64,000 nt of DNA, from positions 36,817 through 100,816 of the forward strand of contig CAKQXY010000006.1 of the NCBI GenBank assembly GCA_934292725.1. Reading direction: 5' to 3'. This DNA is from an uncultured Lachnospiraceae bacterium. Lineage in GTDB: Bacteria; Bacillota; Clostridia; Lachnospirales; Lachnospiraceae. The translations under genes were made by a program, and so were the position numbers. How positions within the stretch are numbered: position 1 is the stretch's first letter; every line of letters starts with the position of its first letter. Positions 8,961-18,904 of the stretch are shown here, piece by piece. The notes under the pieces were generated by a model that saw only the letters and a program-made list of their open reading frames with translations, did not search any database and was not told the origin of the DNA.

Positions 8961-10043
8961 TTACAAAATGAAATTGTGTAGCGCAAAATACCATTTCGTC
9001 GGCGCAAGCCACGATAAAACTTTGTACCCTGGAATGAAATCTCTAAGATCCATTAAAACCGGAGAGTACAAAAGACAAAATAGTAAAATCACTGGAATCA
9101 GCGCATCAAAGGCGAGCGATGATTTTATGATCTGGCCTAAAAGTGTACAGAGGATGCTACACAGCGCAGAAAAAACAATCAAAAGTGCAAGCTCTGCGAT
9201 AAGCGTTACATTTACTGGGGCGACAGAGCCGATGATAAGTGCAAGCAAACCAAAAACAGAAAGAAACAGAGCTGGAAGATAGCTATACAAAAAAGGGACA
9301 AACCATTTTTCGTCTGGACGGCGAAGAAGGAAGCGTCCTTTTTTTGCGTCGTGGCGAAACTGGGAGCTGCCGGCAAGTGCAGTCAGCATTATAAAAAGTA
9401 CGGCAAGTCCGCGAACTGGAATTTGAAATAGTGCCTGATCATCATAGAAATTTTCTGGAATATCCTCATATACAACATGAAAGACTGGTGTATTTTCCTT
9501 CTCATATTCATAGTGCTCATCGACAAGTGCTTTTAGTTCATCGGCTTTTTTTAATGAGACGACATCGTAAGATGCAATAAAATCAGCAAGCATTGTCTTT
9601 GCATATTCTTGAAAAATTGCATTGTAGACAGCTTCATTTACAACGGCAGTAAGAACAGTTGAAGGAGAGGTGTAAACGCTGATACATCCGTCTTCACCAG
9701 CCTGCATCTGTGATTCTAAATCATTTGGAAATTCATAACCGCACTCTGCTTTTCGAAGATTAATATCTTCCTGCATGTAATCTAGTGATGAAGAGCGGTA
9801 AAAACGATACAATCCATCATCAAGTGACTCAAGATTAGTAAGCACAGTTTCGGTCATTTCATCAGGATCGGCACAGTATAATCCAATGCGGATGATTTCG
9901 TGGTGGTCTGCATTTTGTGCCGCAGCAATGCCAATAACAAGAAGAATGGCGGCCATACACCAGAGTGATTTTTTCTTTCTTGTATAGCGGGCAAGGAATG
10001 AGAACCAGGCACGAATTAATTTTAAATTTTTATTTGTTTTCAT
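8961..10043 (-). CDS. ABC-2 type transporter permease (third gene of exporter operon)
   Basis: Membrane protein of 360 residues with the ABC-2/YhgE-like layout: one N-terminal helix (about residues 28-45), a long extracellular loop, then about five helices in the C-terminal half. It starts at 10043 with GAAAGGAG upstream and overlaps the end of the preceding permease by 14 bases. Together with the two genes upstream it makes an ATPase plus two-permease exporter. Such exporters move lipids, drugs, peptides or polysaccharide; the cargo cannot be told. Its stop lies four bases from the stop of the acyl-CoA ligase on the other strand, with no clear terminator between. Confidence 0.8.
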   Translation of the reverse strand: MKTNKNLKLIRAWFSFLARYTRKKKSLWCMAAILLVIGIAAAQNADHHEIIRIGLYCADPDEMTETVLTNLESLDDGLYRFYRSSSLDYMQEDINLRKAECGYEFPNDLESQMQAGEDGCISVYTSPSTVLTAVVNEAVYNAIFQEYAKTMLADFIASYDVVSLKKADELKALVDEHYEYEKENTPVFHVVYEDIPENFYDDQALFQIPVRGLAVLFIMLTALAGSSQFRHDAKKGRFLLRRPDEKWFVPFLYSYLPALFLSVFGLLALIIGSVAPVNVTLIAELALLIVFSALCSILCTLLGQIIKSSLAFDALIPVILLFCLLYSPVLMDLRDFIPGYKVLSWLAPTKWYFALHNFIL

Positions 10044-11358
10044 ACGTGCTCCTTTCTCTGAGAGAGTGCGTCAGCTTACCTTTTTTGAATGCGCAAACAA
10101 TGAGCGCAGCGATTATTAAAAGGATTCCTTCTATAATCAGAAGAATGATGTCAAAACTGGAAATGTTTTGACCAAATTGCCAGAATATCATATTTTTTAA
10201 TTGGCTTCCAGGCAGTGTGGCACTTATGCGGCGAAGCATATCCGGCAAAAATGCAGAAGGAATCAGACAGCCTGAGGCATACATTACAAGAAGAGATACA
10301 GCAAAAGTGGTGATCATACAGGCCTGCTTGCCATGACAGATGCGGCAGATAAAAAGTTCAAGTGCGCATGAAAAAACTGCACATACAAAGCATGAAACGA
10401 GAGCGCGTCCAATCAAAAAGGCAGGAACAATATGTGCTGCGCTTCCGATTGTACCGATCAATAGACAGATGGCTGAAAAAATGAGCCATTGACATATTAC
10501 TGCTGCTGAAAAGTCTGCCAGAAGACAAAACGAATCAGAAAGGCCAAGGCGCGAGAGTGCAGGCAGTACGGTACGGTTTGGAGCAACAAAGAAAAAGCAC
10601 AGATTTATGCCTGACAGCAAGAACAAAAGAGCCAGTCCGCTGCATAGATAGCCAACAAGAACGAAATCTGTGGCAGGTGCGTTGTCAGAAGAGACTTCTT
10701 CATTTAAAAGATTGTTTTCTTCGCTGTCGCTTCCAACAATTTGAAACAGTGCATTACGCTCCAAAACAGAATTGATATATAAATCGTTTAGCTGTGTGTT
10801 TGCTTTATCCTGCTGTTTTTCGGTAGCATCAAAGTCATTATAGATTTCATACAGCGCATAGACTCCAGTTTGAGAGGTTGCTACCATCTGGGAGAGGCTG
10901 TCAACAATTTGACGAAAGATTACTGTCTCAATGCTTGGCTCACCAGGATAAATGATGCGGGCCGGCAGATCATTAGTGCCGCTCATAATCGTGTGGATCA
11001 TGCCTTCTGGTATAATGACGGCTGCCTTAACCTCACCTGAATCGAGCATGGCTTTTGCTTCATCTTCCGAGGTAGTCTGTTTAATTGTGACCATCGAGGA
11101 TAAGCTTTCCATGTTTGAGACCATGCCGAGTGCAAGTGAATAATGAAGTCCTGCATTTTTGGGCATAACGAAGACAACGTTAAAATGTGAAGCGGCTGCA
11201 GTGTCATTTTTTTGATTGACGAATGAAAGGCCATATATGGCTGCTGCGCAGATGATGCCTAAAAGAGCGAGGCCGCAAAAAAGCTTTCCGAGTCTTCTAA
11301 AGCAGCGCTTCCAGGTAAAAGCCAGATAACAACGACGCAAATTTAAAGTAGAACTCAT
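10030..11358 (-). CDS. ABC-2 type transporter permease (second gene of exporter operon)
   Basis: Membrane protein of 442 residues with one N-terminal helix (about residues 22-45), an extracellular domain of about 190 residues and about five C-terminal helices. This is the shape of ABC-2/DUF3533-like export permeases. Its start overlaps the ATPase stop codon (ATGA), showing coupling. It is distantly similar in layout to the permease that follows, so the two probably form a heterodimer. No substrate evidence is visible. Confidence 0.8.
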   Translation of the reverse strand: MSSTLNLRRCYLAFTWKRCFRRLGKLFCGLALLGIICAAAIYGLSFVNQKNDTAAASHFNVVFVMPKNAGLHYSLALGMVSNMESLSSMVTIKQTTSEDEAKAMLDSGEVKAAVIIPEGMIHTIMSGTNDLPARIIYPGEPSIETVIFRQIVDSLSQMVATSQTGVYALYEIYNDFDATEKQQDKANTQLNDLYINSVLERNALFQIVGSDSEENNLLNEEVSSDNAPATDFVLVGYLCSGLALLFLLSGINLCFFFVAPNRTVLPALSRLGLSDSFCLLADFSAAVICQWLIFSAICLLIGTIGSAAHIVPAFLIGRALVSCFVCAVFSCALELFICRICHGKQACMITTFAVSLLVMYASGCLIPSAFLPDMLRRISATLPGSQLKNMIFWQFGQNISSFDIILLIIEGILLIIAALIVCAFKKGKLTHSLRERSTYENK

Positions 11359-12029
11359 GATAAGTATTCAATAATCTCCTTTACTGGTGTGTCGGCTGCA
11401 AGCGTTCTTGCATGACCATCCTTTAACAGAATCAGTTTGCTGCACAAATCAAAATCAGCCTCTTCATGCGTAGCAAGAAGAACGGTATTTCCCTGAGCAC
11501 AGTACAAACGAATATATTCGCGTATATCCTCTTTACAGACAAGATCTAGCGCAGCATCAGGCTCATCGAGAAGTAAAAGCGTTGGGCGCGATGCAAGTGC
11601 GCAGGCAATGCTTAGGCGCTTTTGCATGCCGCCAGATAGTGCCTTTGCCTTTTTGTGGAGAAAAGGTTCAATTTTTAATATGGATAGAAAGCCATCCTTT
11701 AAATCATCTTCAATGGAATATTCAGTGGCACTGTACCATAATTTTAAGTGATCCATGGCAGTCATATCAGGGAAAAGCGGGTTATTTTGAGCCACATATC
11801 CGATTTTTGTGGACTGCAGAGACGGATTTTTTAACAGATCCTTTCCATCAAATAGAATAGTTCCGCTGTCTGGTGTATCTGTTCCTGAAAGAATATGCAA
11901 AAGGGTAGACTTTCCGCAGCCGTTAGGTCCGAGTAAGCCAATGCATTCGCCAGGCGCAGCATCAAAAGATACATTTTGCAAAACCTGCTGTTTTTTATAA
12001 GATTTTGAAATAGATTTTATAGATAACAT
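11355..12029 (-). CDS. ABC transporter ATP-binding protein (exporter type)
   Basis: ATPase of 224 residues powering the two ABC-2 permeases encoded after it. Walker A is GPNGCGKST at residues 34-42, the ABC signature is LSGGMQKR near residue 132, Walker B is LLLLDEPD and the switch histidine lies in LLATHEEADF. It is the first gene of a three-gene operon with overlapping start and stop codons. The short length and CcmA/YhaQ-like sequence fit an export-type ATPase, not a sugar importer. Confidence 0.92.
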   Translation of the reverse strand: MLSIKSISKSYKKQQVLQNVSFDAAPGECIGLLGPNGCGKSTLLHILSGTDTPDSGTILFDGKDLLKNPSLQSTKIGYVAQNNPLFPDMTAMDHLKLWYSATEYSIEDDLKDGFLSILKIEPFLHKKAKALSGGMQKRLSIACALASRPTLLLLDEPDAALDLVCKEDIREYIRLYCAQGNTVLLATHEEADFDLCSKLILLKDGHARTLAADTPVKEIIEYLS

Positions 12030-12086
12030 AAGACTCCATTCTGCTGCGAGGCATTTTGCAGCAAACTAGTTGACTGTAACAAAAAC

Positions 12087-12115
12087 AGTATAGCACAAAA
12101 TGCAAAATCGGAAAA
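12087..12115 (-). promoter_or_regulatory. Candidate sigma-A promoter of the ABC-2 operon
   Basis: Read on the minus strand, TTTTCC and TATACT are separated by 17 bases, about 60 bases upstream of the ATPase start. The -10 box is good but the -35 box is weak, so this is tentative. Confidence 0.35.
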
Positions 12116-12136
12116 GATAAGTAGCATGTTTTTTCC

Positions 12137-12165
12137 TTTACAACAAGTAACGCTTATGCTATACT
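12137..12165 (+). promoter_or_regulatory. Sigma-A promoter of rfbA
   Basis: TTTACA and TATACT are separated by exactly 17 bases, ending 87 bases upstream of the rfbA start. It diverges from the ABC-2 exporter operon. Confidence 0.6.
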
Positions 12166-12252
12166 GCGAATAGAAGCTATCCGGCAGATGTTGGCTTAAA
12201 AGCTATCGTTTGCCAAAGAGAGCACCACAAAAAAAGAAAGGTAAATGAAACA

Positions 12253-13134
12253 ATGAAGGGAATTATTTTAGCAGGCGGCAGTGGTACAAGACTGTATCCG
12301 CTGACCAGAGTAACATCAAAGCAGCTGCTTCCAATTTATGATAAGCCGATGATTTATTATCCGCTGTCTGTTCTTATGAACGCAGGAATCCGCGAGATCT
12401 TAATCATCTCTACACCAGATGATACACCGAGATTTGAGGCACTTTTAGGTGATGGTCATCAGTTTGGAATCGAGCTGTCTTATGCAGTACAGCCAAGCCC
12501 AGACGGACTGGCTCAGGCATTTATTATCGGCGCTGATTTTATTGGCAATGATAATGTAGCAATGGTTCTTGGCGATAACATTTTTGCAGGTCATGGTCTT
12601 ACAAAGAGATTAAAGGAAGCAGCAGACCGCAAAGTCGGTGCTACAGTATTCGGCTACTATGTAGACGATCCGGAGCGTTTTGGTATTGTTGAGTTCGATA
12701 AGAATGGAAAGGCAATCTCTATCGAAGAAAAGCCGGCACATCCAAAGAGCAATTATTGTGTAACTGGTCTTTATTTCTATGATAACCGTGTTGTTGAGTA
12801 TGCAAAGAACTTAAAGCCATCTGCAAGAGGAGAACTTGAAATCACTGATTTGAACCGCATTTATCTTGAGAATGGTGAATTAAATGTTGAGCTTTTGGGA
12901 CAGGGCTTTACATGGCTTGACACTGGTACACATGAGTCTTTAGTAGATGCTACTAACTTTGTACGTACCGTTGAGACACATCAGCACAGAAAGATTGCTT
13001 GTCTGGAGGAGATCGCATACTTAAATGGATGGATCACAAAGGAGCAGCTGATGGAGATTTATGAGATCTATAAGAAGAATCAGTATGGTGCTTATCTGTT
13101 AGATGTCATGAATGGAAAGTACATCGACAAGTAA
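12253..13134 (+). CDS. rfbA: glucose-1-phosphate thymidylyltransferase
   Basis: Makes dTDP-glucose from dTTP and glucose 1-phosphate, the first step toward dTDP-rhamnose and related cell-surface sugars. At 293 residues it has the family length. The nucleotidyltransferase signature GGSGTRLYPLT starts at residue 8, followed by SKQLLPIYDKPMIYYPLS; the metal-binding aspartate in VLGDN and the motif EEKP are present. An AAAGAAAGG site precedes the ATG. The rest of the dTDP-rhamnose genes (rfbBCD) are not next to it; it is followed by a VanZ-like gene. Confidence 0.95.
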   Translation: MKGIILAGGSGTRLYPLTRVTSKQLLPIYDKPMIYYPLSVLMNAGIREILIISTPDDTPRFEALLGDGHQFGIELSYAVQPSPDGLAQAFIIGADFIGNDNVAMVLGDNIFAGHGLTKRLKEAADRKVGATVFGYYVDDPERFGIVEFDKNGKAISIEEKPAHPKSNYCVTGLYFYDNRVVEYAKNLKPSARGELEITDLNRIYLENGELNVELLGQGFTWLDTGTHESLVDATNFVRTVETHQHRKIACLEEIAYLNGWITKEQLMEIYEIYKKNQYGAYLLDVMNGKYIDK

Positions 13135-13138
13135 AATA

Positions 13139-13693
13139 ATGATGAAAAGAAAATATCGTGTGATATTGCTGGCAGCGCTAGTGCTTGGTTGGATGGGTGT
13201 GATTTTCATGTTCTCCAGTCAGGACGGCGCTGCGTCGTCTGAGACGAGCGGTCGGGTGGTAAAGGTAGTTATTACCGTGATAAAGCCCGATTTTAACAGC
13301 CTTGCAAAGAGCGAACAGATTAGCTTTCGGGATATGGTCACATTTTTTGTACGCAAGGGAGCGCATTTTACAGAATACATGATTCTGGGCGTGCTTCTTT
13401 TTTTATTTTATTATGAGTGGAGACCTAAGATTTTTCAGGTACCGCAAAAAGAAAATACGCATATAATGCAGCTTCGCTTATTTTGCATCTGGTTTACGGC
13501 CTGGATCACAGGTACGCTTTATGCAGCAGGTGATGAGTTTCACCAGATGTTTACCGGAGGGCGTTCCCCGCAGGTAAGAGATGTGTGCATAGACAGCTCA
13601 GGGGTAGCAGTTGGATGTCTGCTTGCGCTGATGGTCATGGTGCTCATCGCAAGAAAATTTGCAGGAAAAATGCAGAGGCAGACAGAAAAGTAA
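13139..13693 (+). CDS. VanZ family membrane protein
   Basis: Integral membrane protein of about 185 residues with four predicted helices. Family motifs are RKGAHFTEYMILG, DEFHQMFTGGRSPQ and DVCIDSSGVAVG. VanZ homologues affect teicoplanin sensitivity and cell-envelope behaviour, but their biochemical role is not known. I place the start at one of two adjacent ATGs (13139 or 13142), just after the rfbA stop; an in-frame ATG at 13112 overlaps rfbA and lacks a ribosome site. Translation is probably coupled to rfbA. Confidence 0.85.
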   Translation: MMKRKYRVILLAALVLGWMGVIFMFSSQDGAASSETSGRVVKVVITVIKPDFNSLAKSEQISFRDMVTFFVRKGAHFTEYMILGVLLFLFYYEWRPKIFQVPQKENTHIMQLRLFCIWFTAWITGTLYAAGDEFHQMFTGGRSPQVRDVCIDSSGVAVGCLLALMVMVLIARKFAGKMQRQTEK

Positions 13694-13790
13694 TATGTAA
13701 AAGTAAGATAAAATAAGGCATCAAAGCGAAAATATGAAAACGAAGATGCCAAAGACAAGACATCATATAGGACAGCAGGAGGAATAAAAA

Positions 13791-14858
13791 ATGACAGAAG
13801 CATTGGAAAAGAATATCAGAAAAGTAGTGCCGTATGTTCCGGGAGAACAGCCGCAAAATCCAAACGTGATAAAGCTAAACACAAATGAAAATCCATATTC
13901 ACCTGCACCTGGCGTAGCGCGTGTGTTAAAGAGCATGGATGCAGATCTGTTTCGTCTTTATCCAGATCCGACAAATGGCTGTCTTGTAAAAGCATTGGCA
14001 GATTATTATGAGTTAGCAGAGGATCAGGTTTTTGTTGGAATCGGTTCTGATGATGTTTTAAGTATGAGCTTTCTGACATTTTTTAATTCTGGAAAACCAA
14101 TTCTGTTTCCGAATGTGACGTATTCATTCTATGATGTGTGGGCTGATCTGTACCGTATCCCGTATGTGACATGTGCGCTTGATGATCAGATGATGATCAA
14201 AAAGGAAGATTATTTCAAAGAAAATGGTGGCATTGTGATTCCAAATCCGAATGCGCCGACTGGAGTGTATGAGCCGCTTGAGACATTTGAGGAAATTTTA
14301 CAGAAGAACTCAGATGTTGTTGTTATTATAGATGAAGCCTATGTGGATTTTGCAGATGGCCCGTCAGCACGCACTCTGATTGAAAAGTATCCAAATCTGC
14401 TTGTTGTTCAGACCTTCTCAAAGTCACGTTCCATGGCTGGAATGCGTATTGGCTATGCGATGGGAAATAAAGAACTGATTAAGGCACTTAATGATGTAAA
14501 ATATTCCTTTAATTCCTATACAATGAGCCGCGCCGCGCTTCTTTGCGGTGTTGAGGCTGTAAATGACAGAGCTTATTTTGAGGAACATGTAAAAAAGATT
14601 TGTGAAACTCGTGAAAAGACAAAGAAAGCATTGGCTGCGCTTGGTTTTTCATTTCCAGACTCCCAGTCAAACTTTATCTTTGCAGCACACAAGAGCATGC
14701 CTGCAAAGGAGATTTTTGCATTATTAAAGGAACGAAATATTTTTGTTCGCTATTTTAACAAACCAGGTATTGATAATTATCTGCGTATCACAATCGGTAC
14801 CGATGAACAGATGGCAGCACTTGAGGCAGCATTGAAAGAAATCTTGCCGCAGGCATAA
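13791..14858 (+). CDS. hisC: histidinol-phosphate aminotransferase
   Basis: PLP-dependent class I/II aminotransferase of 355 residues, probably converting imidazole-acetol phosphate to histidinol phosphate. The motif LNTNENPYSPAP near the N-terminus and the PLP lysine K211 in TFSKSRSMAG are typical of HisC. A strong AGGAGG site precedes the ATG. It is not with other his genes here. HisC-like enzymes can also transaminate aromatic amino acids, which could feed the IorAB pathway 7 kb upstream; that link is only a suggestion. A bidirectional terminator follows. Confidence 0.88.
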   Translation: MTEALEKNIRKVVPYVPGEQPQNPNVIKLNTNENPYSPAPGVARVLKSMDADLFRLYPDPTNGCLVKALADYYELAEDQVFVGIGSDDVLSMSFLTFFNSGKPILFPNVTYSFYDVWADLYRIPYVTCALDDQMMIKKEDYFKENGGIVIPNPNAPTGVYEPLETFEEILQKNSDVVVIIDEAYVDFADGPSARTLIEKYPNLLVVQTFSKSRSMAGMRIGYAMGNKELIKALNDVKYSFNSYTMSRAALLCGVEAVNDRAYFEEHVKKICETREKTKKALAALGFSFPDSQSNFIFAAHKSMPAKEIFALLKERNIFVRYFNKPGIDNYLRITIGTDEQMAALEAALKEILPQA

Positions 14859-14893
14859 AGAATATACGAAATAGAATAAATCAGATAAAAAAG

Positions 14894-14933
14894 CAGAGGC
14901 AAAATCGGTAAAATGATTTGCCTCTGTTTTTTT
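14894..14933. terminator. Bidirectional terminator between hisC and the AraC regulator
   Basis: Perfect 10-bp inverted repeat CAGAGGCAAA / TTTGCCTCTG with a 13-base loop. T residues follow on the plus strand, and A residues precede it for the convergent gene. Confidence 0.85.
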
Positions 14934-14938
14934 GCTTT

Positions 14939-15721
14939 TTAAAATGGATGCTTTCGGTATTGCGCAGGTGTTACACCAGTCAATTTTTTAAACTGGCGAT
15001 AGAAATGAACTTCATTGTTGTAGCCGCAAAGCTCTGCAATCTGGGAGAGAGACAGATTGCTGGTAGATAGATTGAATCTTGCTCGTGTCACACGCATAAG
15101 AATCAGATCCTGCTGAAAGGATTGACCAAAGAGCTTTTTATAGATAAGCTGAAAATATGATTCACTTATATTAAGCTGCTTGGCACATCGTGCAATTGAA
15201 TGCTTTTGCTCAAGTGAATTAGAAATTTCAAGGTGAAGCTGTTTAAGCTGATTTTCAAGAGGCGTAATATTGGCATGGCTTTGGAATGTTGCATGAGCAG
15301 TAGAAAGACTGTTCAGCAAAAATGTAAACAGAGCACGCATATTTTCGTCCTTAAAATCAGGTTGACCAAAAGAAAGCTCTAATAAAATATGGCGAATACA
15401 GAAGGAAAAGACATTGGTATCTTCCACAGAGAATGGCTGGTTACTGATAGCGTTCAAGCGCGCAATCAGTTCAGGTTCATCGGCATCAAAGTGAAGCCAG
15501 TCATCCACATAATCACCGTCTGGATTTCCATAATAATTTGGTGTGTGTGGTGAAAGGACAATAATCTGAGGGGGTTCAACGGAAAAGTGCTCAGAATTAA
15601 TCACGAAGTTGCCATGGGAGTATACAATAAGTAAAACAAAATGGGGAAGTCCCTTTGGACGACTCATGCGATATGTGCTTGGATGGATGGTTTTATAGCC
15701 ACCAGTGATTGCTCGGATCAT
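14939..15721 (-). CDS. AraC-family transcriptional regulator
   Basis: Regulator of about 260 residues with an N-terminal cupin-like sensor domain and a C-terminal double helix-turn-helix domain (ISESYFQLIYKK through FYRQFKKLTGVTPAQYRK). I prefer the start at 15721, since AAGGAGG lies 11 bases upstream; the ATG at 15730 is only two bases from it. The gene diverges from the DUF2264-importer-lyase operon across a gap of about 195 bases and is its likely activator. Confidence 0.9.
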   Translation of the reverse strand: MIRAITGGYKTIHPSTYRMSRPKGLPHFVLLIVYSHGNFVINSEHFSVEPPQIIVLSPHTPNYYGNPDGDYVDDWLHFDADEPELIARLNAISNQPFSVEDTNVFSFCIRHILLELSFGQPDFKDENMRALFTFLLNSLSTAHATFQSHANITPLENQLKQLHLEISNSLEQKHSIARCAKQLNISESYFQLIYKKLFGQSFQQDLILMRVTRARFNLSTSNLSLSQIAELCGYNNEVHFYRQFKKLTGVTPAQYRKHPF

Positions 15722-15915
15722 AAAACACATTGCCTCCTTAAAACAAAATAATAGAATATGTTAGTTTTTTCTATAGTTTATGTTATTGTATCGTATTTGT
15801 CAATGATGTATCATAAAAGAAATGAAAAACAAGACAGAATCCTACAGAAATCACAATAAAACAATCCAAATCATGTGAGTATAAGGGGAAATATAACAAA
15901 AACAGGAGGGAATAG

Positions 15916-17055
15916 ATGGAATACAAGCGAAAACAATGGATTGATGCAATGTGTAAGATTGTGACACCGGTATTGGATATGTTGGAACAGGGCAAACTAA
16001 AACAATCATTACCGCTAACATTCCATGAGGAACGAAAAGCATTTGCTCCGCTAGAGGCGTTTGGAAGAAGTATGTTAGGTTTGGCACCATGGCTTGAAGC
16101 AGATAGTGAAATACTTGATGAAGAAGAGCGTACACGTCAGGCGGTGTACCGGGCAAAAGCCGTTCGTTGCATTGAGATGGCAACAAATCCAGAGTCTCCG
16201 GATTTTATGCTGTTTGATGAGGGTGGACAGCCACTCGTCGATGCTGCATTTCTGGCGCATGCACTGGTACGTGCACCAAAGGCACTTGCGGCAGCACTTC
16301 CAGAGGAAACAAGAAAGCATCTGGCAGATGCGCTTCGAAGCACCAGAAAGATTCCAGCATACAATTCTAACTGGCTATTTTTCTCTGCAATGGTGGAGGC
16401 TGGATTGTATGTGATTGGTGAGCCATATGATATCATGAGAGTGATTTACCCAATGCGTGTATTCCAACAGTGGTATAAGGGCGATGGTATTTACGGCGAT
16501 GGAGCGATGTTCCATTGGGACTATTATAATAGTTTTGTAATTCAGCCAATGTATGTGGATCTGGTTCGTCTGTTTGAAAACGAGCATGAGGAGATCCGTC
16601 AGATGAAGCACGTTGTATTAAAGAGGGCAGCGCGCTATGCATCACAGCTTGAGAGAATGATTGGTCCGGAGGGCAGCTATCCGATTATTGGACGTTCGAT
16701 ATGCTACCGCTTTGGTGCATTCCAGATGTTGTCACAAGCAGCACTTGAGCATATGCTTGAGCCACATATTTCACCAGCATCGGTTCGATGCGGATTGAGT
16801 GCCGTAATTGCACGTGTGATGTCATCACCAGATCTATTCGATGAGAATGGATGGTTACGACCAGGTGTATTTGGTTATCAGCCGGAACTGGCAGAGGGAT
16901 ATATTAATATTGGAAGCTTATACTTGTGCAGCGCGGTATTTCTTCCACTCGGGTTAGCACCGCAGGATGCATTCTGGAGTGCACCGGATGAAGAATGGTC
17001 CGCCAAGAAGGTATGGGCAGGTGGTCATATCATGATTGACCATGCACAGGATTAA
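15916..17055 (+). CDS. DUF2264 domain protein, putative glycosidase acting on uronides
   Basis: A 379-residue protein with no signal peptide, recognised as DUF2264 by its start region (FHEERKAFAPLEAFGRSMLG) and later motifs such as YNSNWLFFSAMVEAGLY and GDGAMFHWDYYNSFV. As I recall, this family overlaps glycoside hydrolase family GH154, which includes a beta-glucuronidase from Bacteroides; I hold that link with moderate confidence. An ACAGGAGGGAA site precedes the ATG. It is the first gene of a catabolic operon with an importer, a heparinase-like protein and GH88, consistent with action on an imported uronic-acid oligosaccharide. Confidence 0.8.
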   Translation: MEYKRKQWIDAMCKIVTPVLDMLEQGKLKQSLPLTFHEERKAFAPLEAFGRSMLGLAPWLEADSEILDEEERTRQAVYRAKAVRCIEMATNPESPDFMLFDEGGQPLVDAAFLAHALVRAPKALAAALPEETRKHLADALRSTRKIPAYNSNWLFFSAMVEAGLYVIGEPYDIMRVIYPMRVFQQWYKGDGIYGDGAMFHWDYYNSFVIQPMYVDLVRLFENEHEEIRQMKHVVLKRAARYASQLERMIGPEGSYPIIGRSICYRFGAFQMLSQAALEHMLEPHISPASVRCGLSAVIARVMSSPDLFDENGWLRPGVFGYQPELAEGYINIGSLYLCSAVFLPLGLAPQDAFWSAPDEEWSAKKVWAGGHIMIDHAQD

Positions 17056-17206
17056 GTCCACAAGAGTGAAAAACAAAAGAAGTAAAAATGAATGTAAGGC
17101 ATGACTGTAAAGCATCAGGCAAAATCAAAATGTAGAAACAGAATTGTCTTCATATAAAGAAACGAGAAAGAATCAAAAAGGAAACATAACACAAGGAGGG
17201 AACAAC

Positions 17207-18844
17207 ATGACAAAAACAAAAAGAGCGGCAGCGATGATGATGGTAGCGGCAATGGGAACATCCATGATCGGTGTAATTCCGGCAGCAGCAGAGGAGGAGC
17301 GTGAGACATTAAAGCTTGCACTTACACAGAGCAGTATGGTTACCGATTACGAGAACAACTACTTCACAAAATATCTTGAGGATAAGCTGAATATCAACAT
17401 TGAGTTCTACATGCTTCCAGCAGATAGCGCAGAGGCTAGAACAAAGGTTAATTTGATGGCAACAAGCAATGAAGATTTGCCAGACGTAATGATTACTGAT
17501 AACTTTTTAACAAATGAGATGATTTTACAGCTCGGCGATAGTGGTTTTTTTACACCATTAAATGATTATCTGAATGATCCAGAGGTAATGCCAAACTTTA
17601 ATGCGATTCCAGATGACGACAGAGAAGCGATCTTAAAGGCTACTACACAGGCAGATGGCAATATCTACGGCTTTGCAGCATATGAGCCAGAAACTTGGAA
17701 CTTGACACCAAACCGTATGTTTATCAATAGTGCATGGTTAGACAAGTTAGGCCTTGAGGTTCCGACAACAACTGACGAATTAAAAACCGTTCTTGAAGCA
17801 TTCCGTGATGGAGATCCAAACGGTAATGGCGTTCAGGATGAGATAGGTGTATATGGATTTGCAGGCGGCGGTTACGGTGAGAATACAGTAGATGCCCTGA
17901 TGAATGCATTTATCTTCTGGAATGGCGGACTTTCCTTGTCCGATGATGGAACTGAGGTTATTGCACCGTTCACACAGGATGCATGGCGTGAAGGCTTAAC
18001 TTATATGAATGACCTGTACAATGAAGGTCTTCTGTCTGCAAACATCTTTACTGATGATGGACAGCAGTTTAAGGCAATCTTAAATCAAGAGACACCGATA
18101 GTTGGACTGACAACAGCAGGATCATTAAGCAACTGGCCAGATGTAAAGAACAATGCAAACTTTGCAGAAATGAAAATGATCGAGCCATTAAAGGGACCAG
18201 AAGGTGTACAGTATACACCATATAACCCATATACTCCAGGACAGGAAATGTACATTATCGAAGGAACTGATAAGCTAGATCTGGCTTTGAAGTTTGCTGA
18301 TGAGTTCTTCAATATTGATACTGGTTTGATCGAGCGTTTCGGTGAGGAAGGCGTTGACTGGACAAGAGATCCGAAGGACTTAGAGGGACAGACCAACGCA
18401 TACGTCGAAGCAGGACTTTATGATAAGCTGTCTATGCTTGTTATTTCCACTATCTGGTCTGATAACCAGAGCCAGACTTGGAGAAACCACGGACCGAGAT
18501 ACGCAAGTCTTGAGATGGGCAACACCGTTTATGATTATTCTTCTGGAAATAAGTTTGATGTAAATGATCCGACTCAGCTGAATGCAAAGTGCTATGAGCT
18601 GTATTATCCGAAGCATCCAGAATATGTACTTCCTACATTAAAGTATACACTGGACGAGACCGAATTAATTCAGGAGCAGCTTACCACACTTCCAACATTT
18701 GTTGATCAGTGCATGGCAGAGTTCATTACTGGTGCAAGATCTCTCGATGATGATGGATGGAACACTTATCTGGATGAACTTGAGACAATGGGACTTTCCA
18801 CATGGCTTGAGACCGCACAGGTTGCTTACGACAGAACAAAATAA
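17207..18844 (+). CDS. ABC importer extracellular solute-binding protein (LipO/YtcQ type)
   Basis: Binding protein of 545 residues for the importer encoded just downstream. The start at 17207 has AAGGAGGG seven bases upstream; an in-frame ATG at 17144 has none. The signal peptide ends near PAAA|EEE, and there is no lipobox cysteine, so the mature protein would not be lipid-anchored, which is unusual for a Gram-positive binding protein. The size of about 540 residues is typical of the partners of LplB/YtcP permeases. The operon suggests a uronic-acid oligosaccharide ligand. A strong hairpin separates it from the permease genes. Confidence 0.9.
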   Translation: MTKTKRAAAMMMVAAMGTSMIGVIPAAAEEERETLKLALTQSSMVTDYENNYFTKYLEDKLNINIEFYMLPADSAEARTKVNLMATSNEDLPDVMITDNFLTNEMILQLGDSGFFTPLNDYLNDPEVMPNFNAIPDDDREAILKATTQADGNIYGFAAYEPETWNLTPNRMFINSAWLDKLGLEVPTTTDELKTVLEAFRDGDPNGNGVQDEIGVYGFAGGGYGENTVDALMNAFIFWNGGLSLSDDGTEVIAPFTQDAWREGLTYMNDLYNEGLLSANIFTDDGQQFKAILNQETPIVGLTTAGSLSNWPDVKNNANFAEMKMIEPLKGPEGVQYTPYNPYTPGQEMYIIEGTDKLDLALKFADEFFNIDTGLIERFGEEGVDWTRDPKDLEGQTNAYVEAGLYDKLSMLVISTIWSDNQSQTWRNHGPRYASLEMGNTVYDYSSGNKFDVNDPTQLNAKCYELYYPKHPEYVLPTLKYTLDETELIQEQLTTLPTFVDQCMAEFITGARSLDDDGWNTYLDELETMGLSTWLETAQVAYDRTK

Positions 18845-18904
18845 GAGACAGTTGAGAATTGGATACAAAACTGAATTGTAAACACTTAGCTAAATAATTA
18901 CCAT

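Noticed and set aside
9965..11860. Plus-strand frames opposite the ABC-2 operon
   Set aside because: The minus-strand genes have clear motifs, ribosome sites and coupled starts; the plus frames have none.
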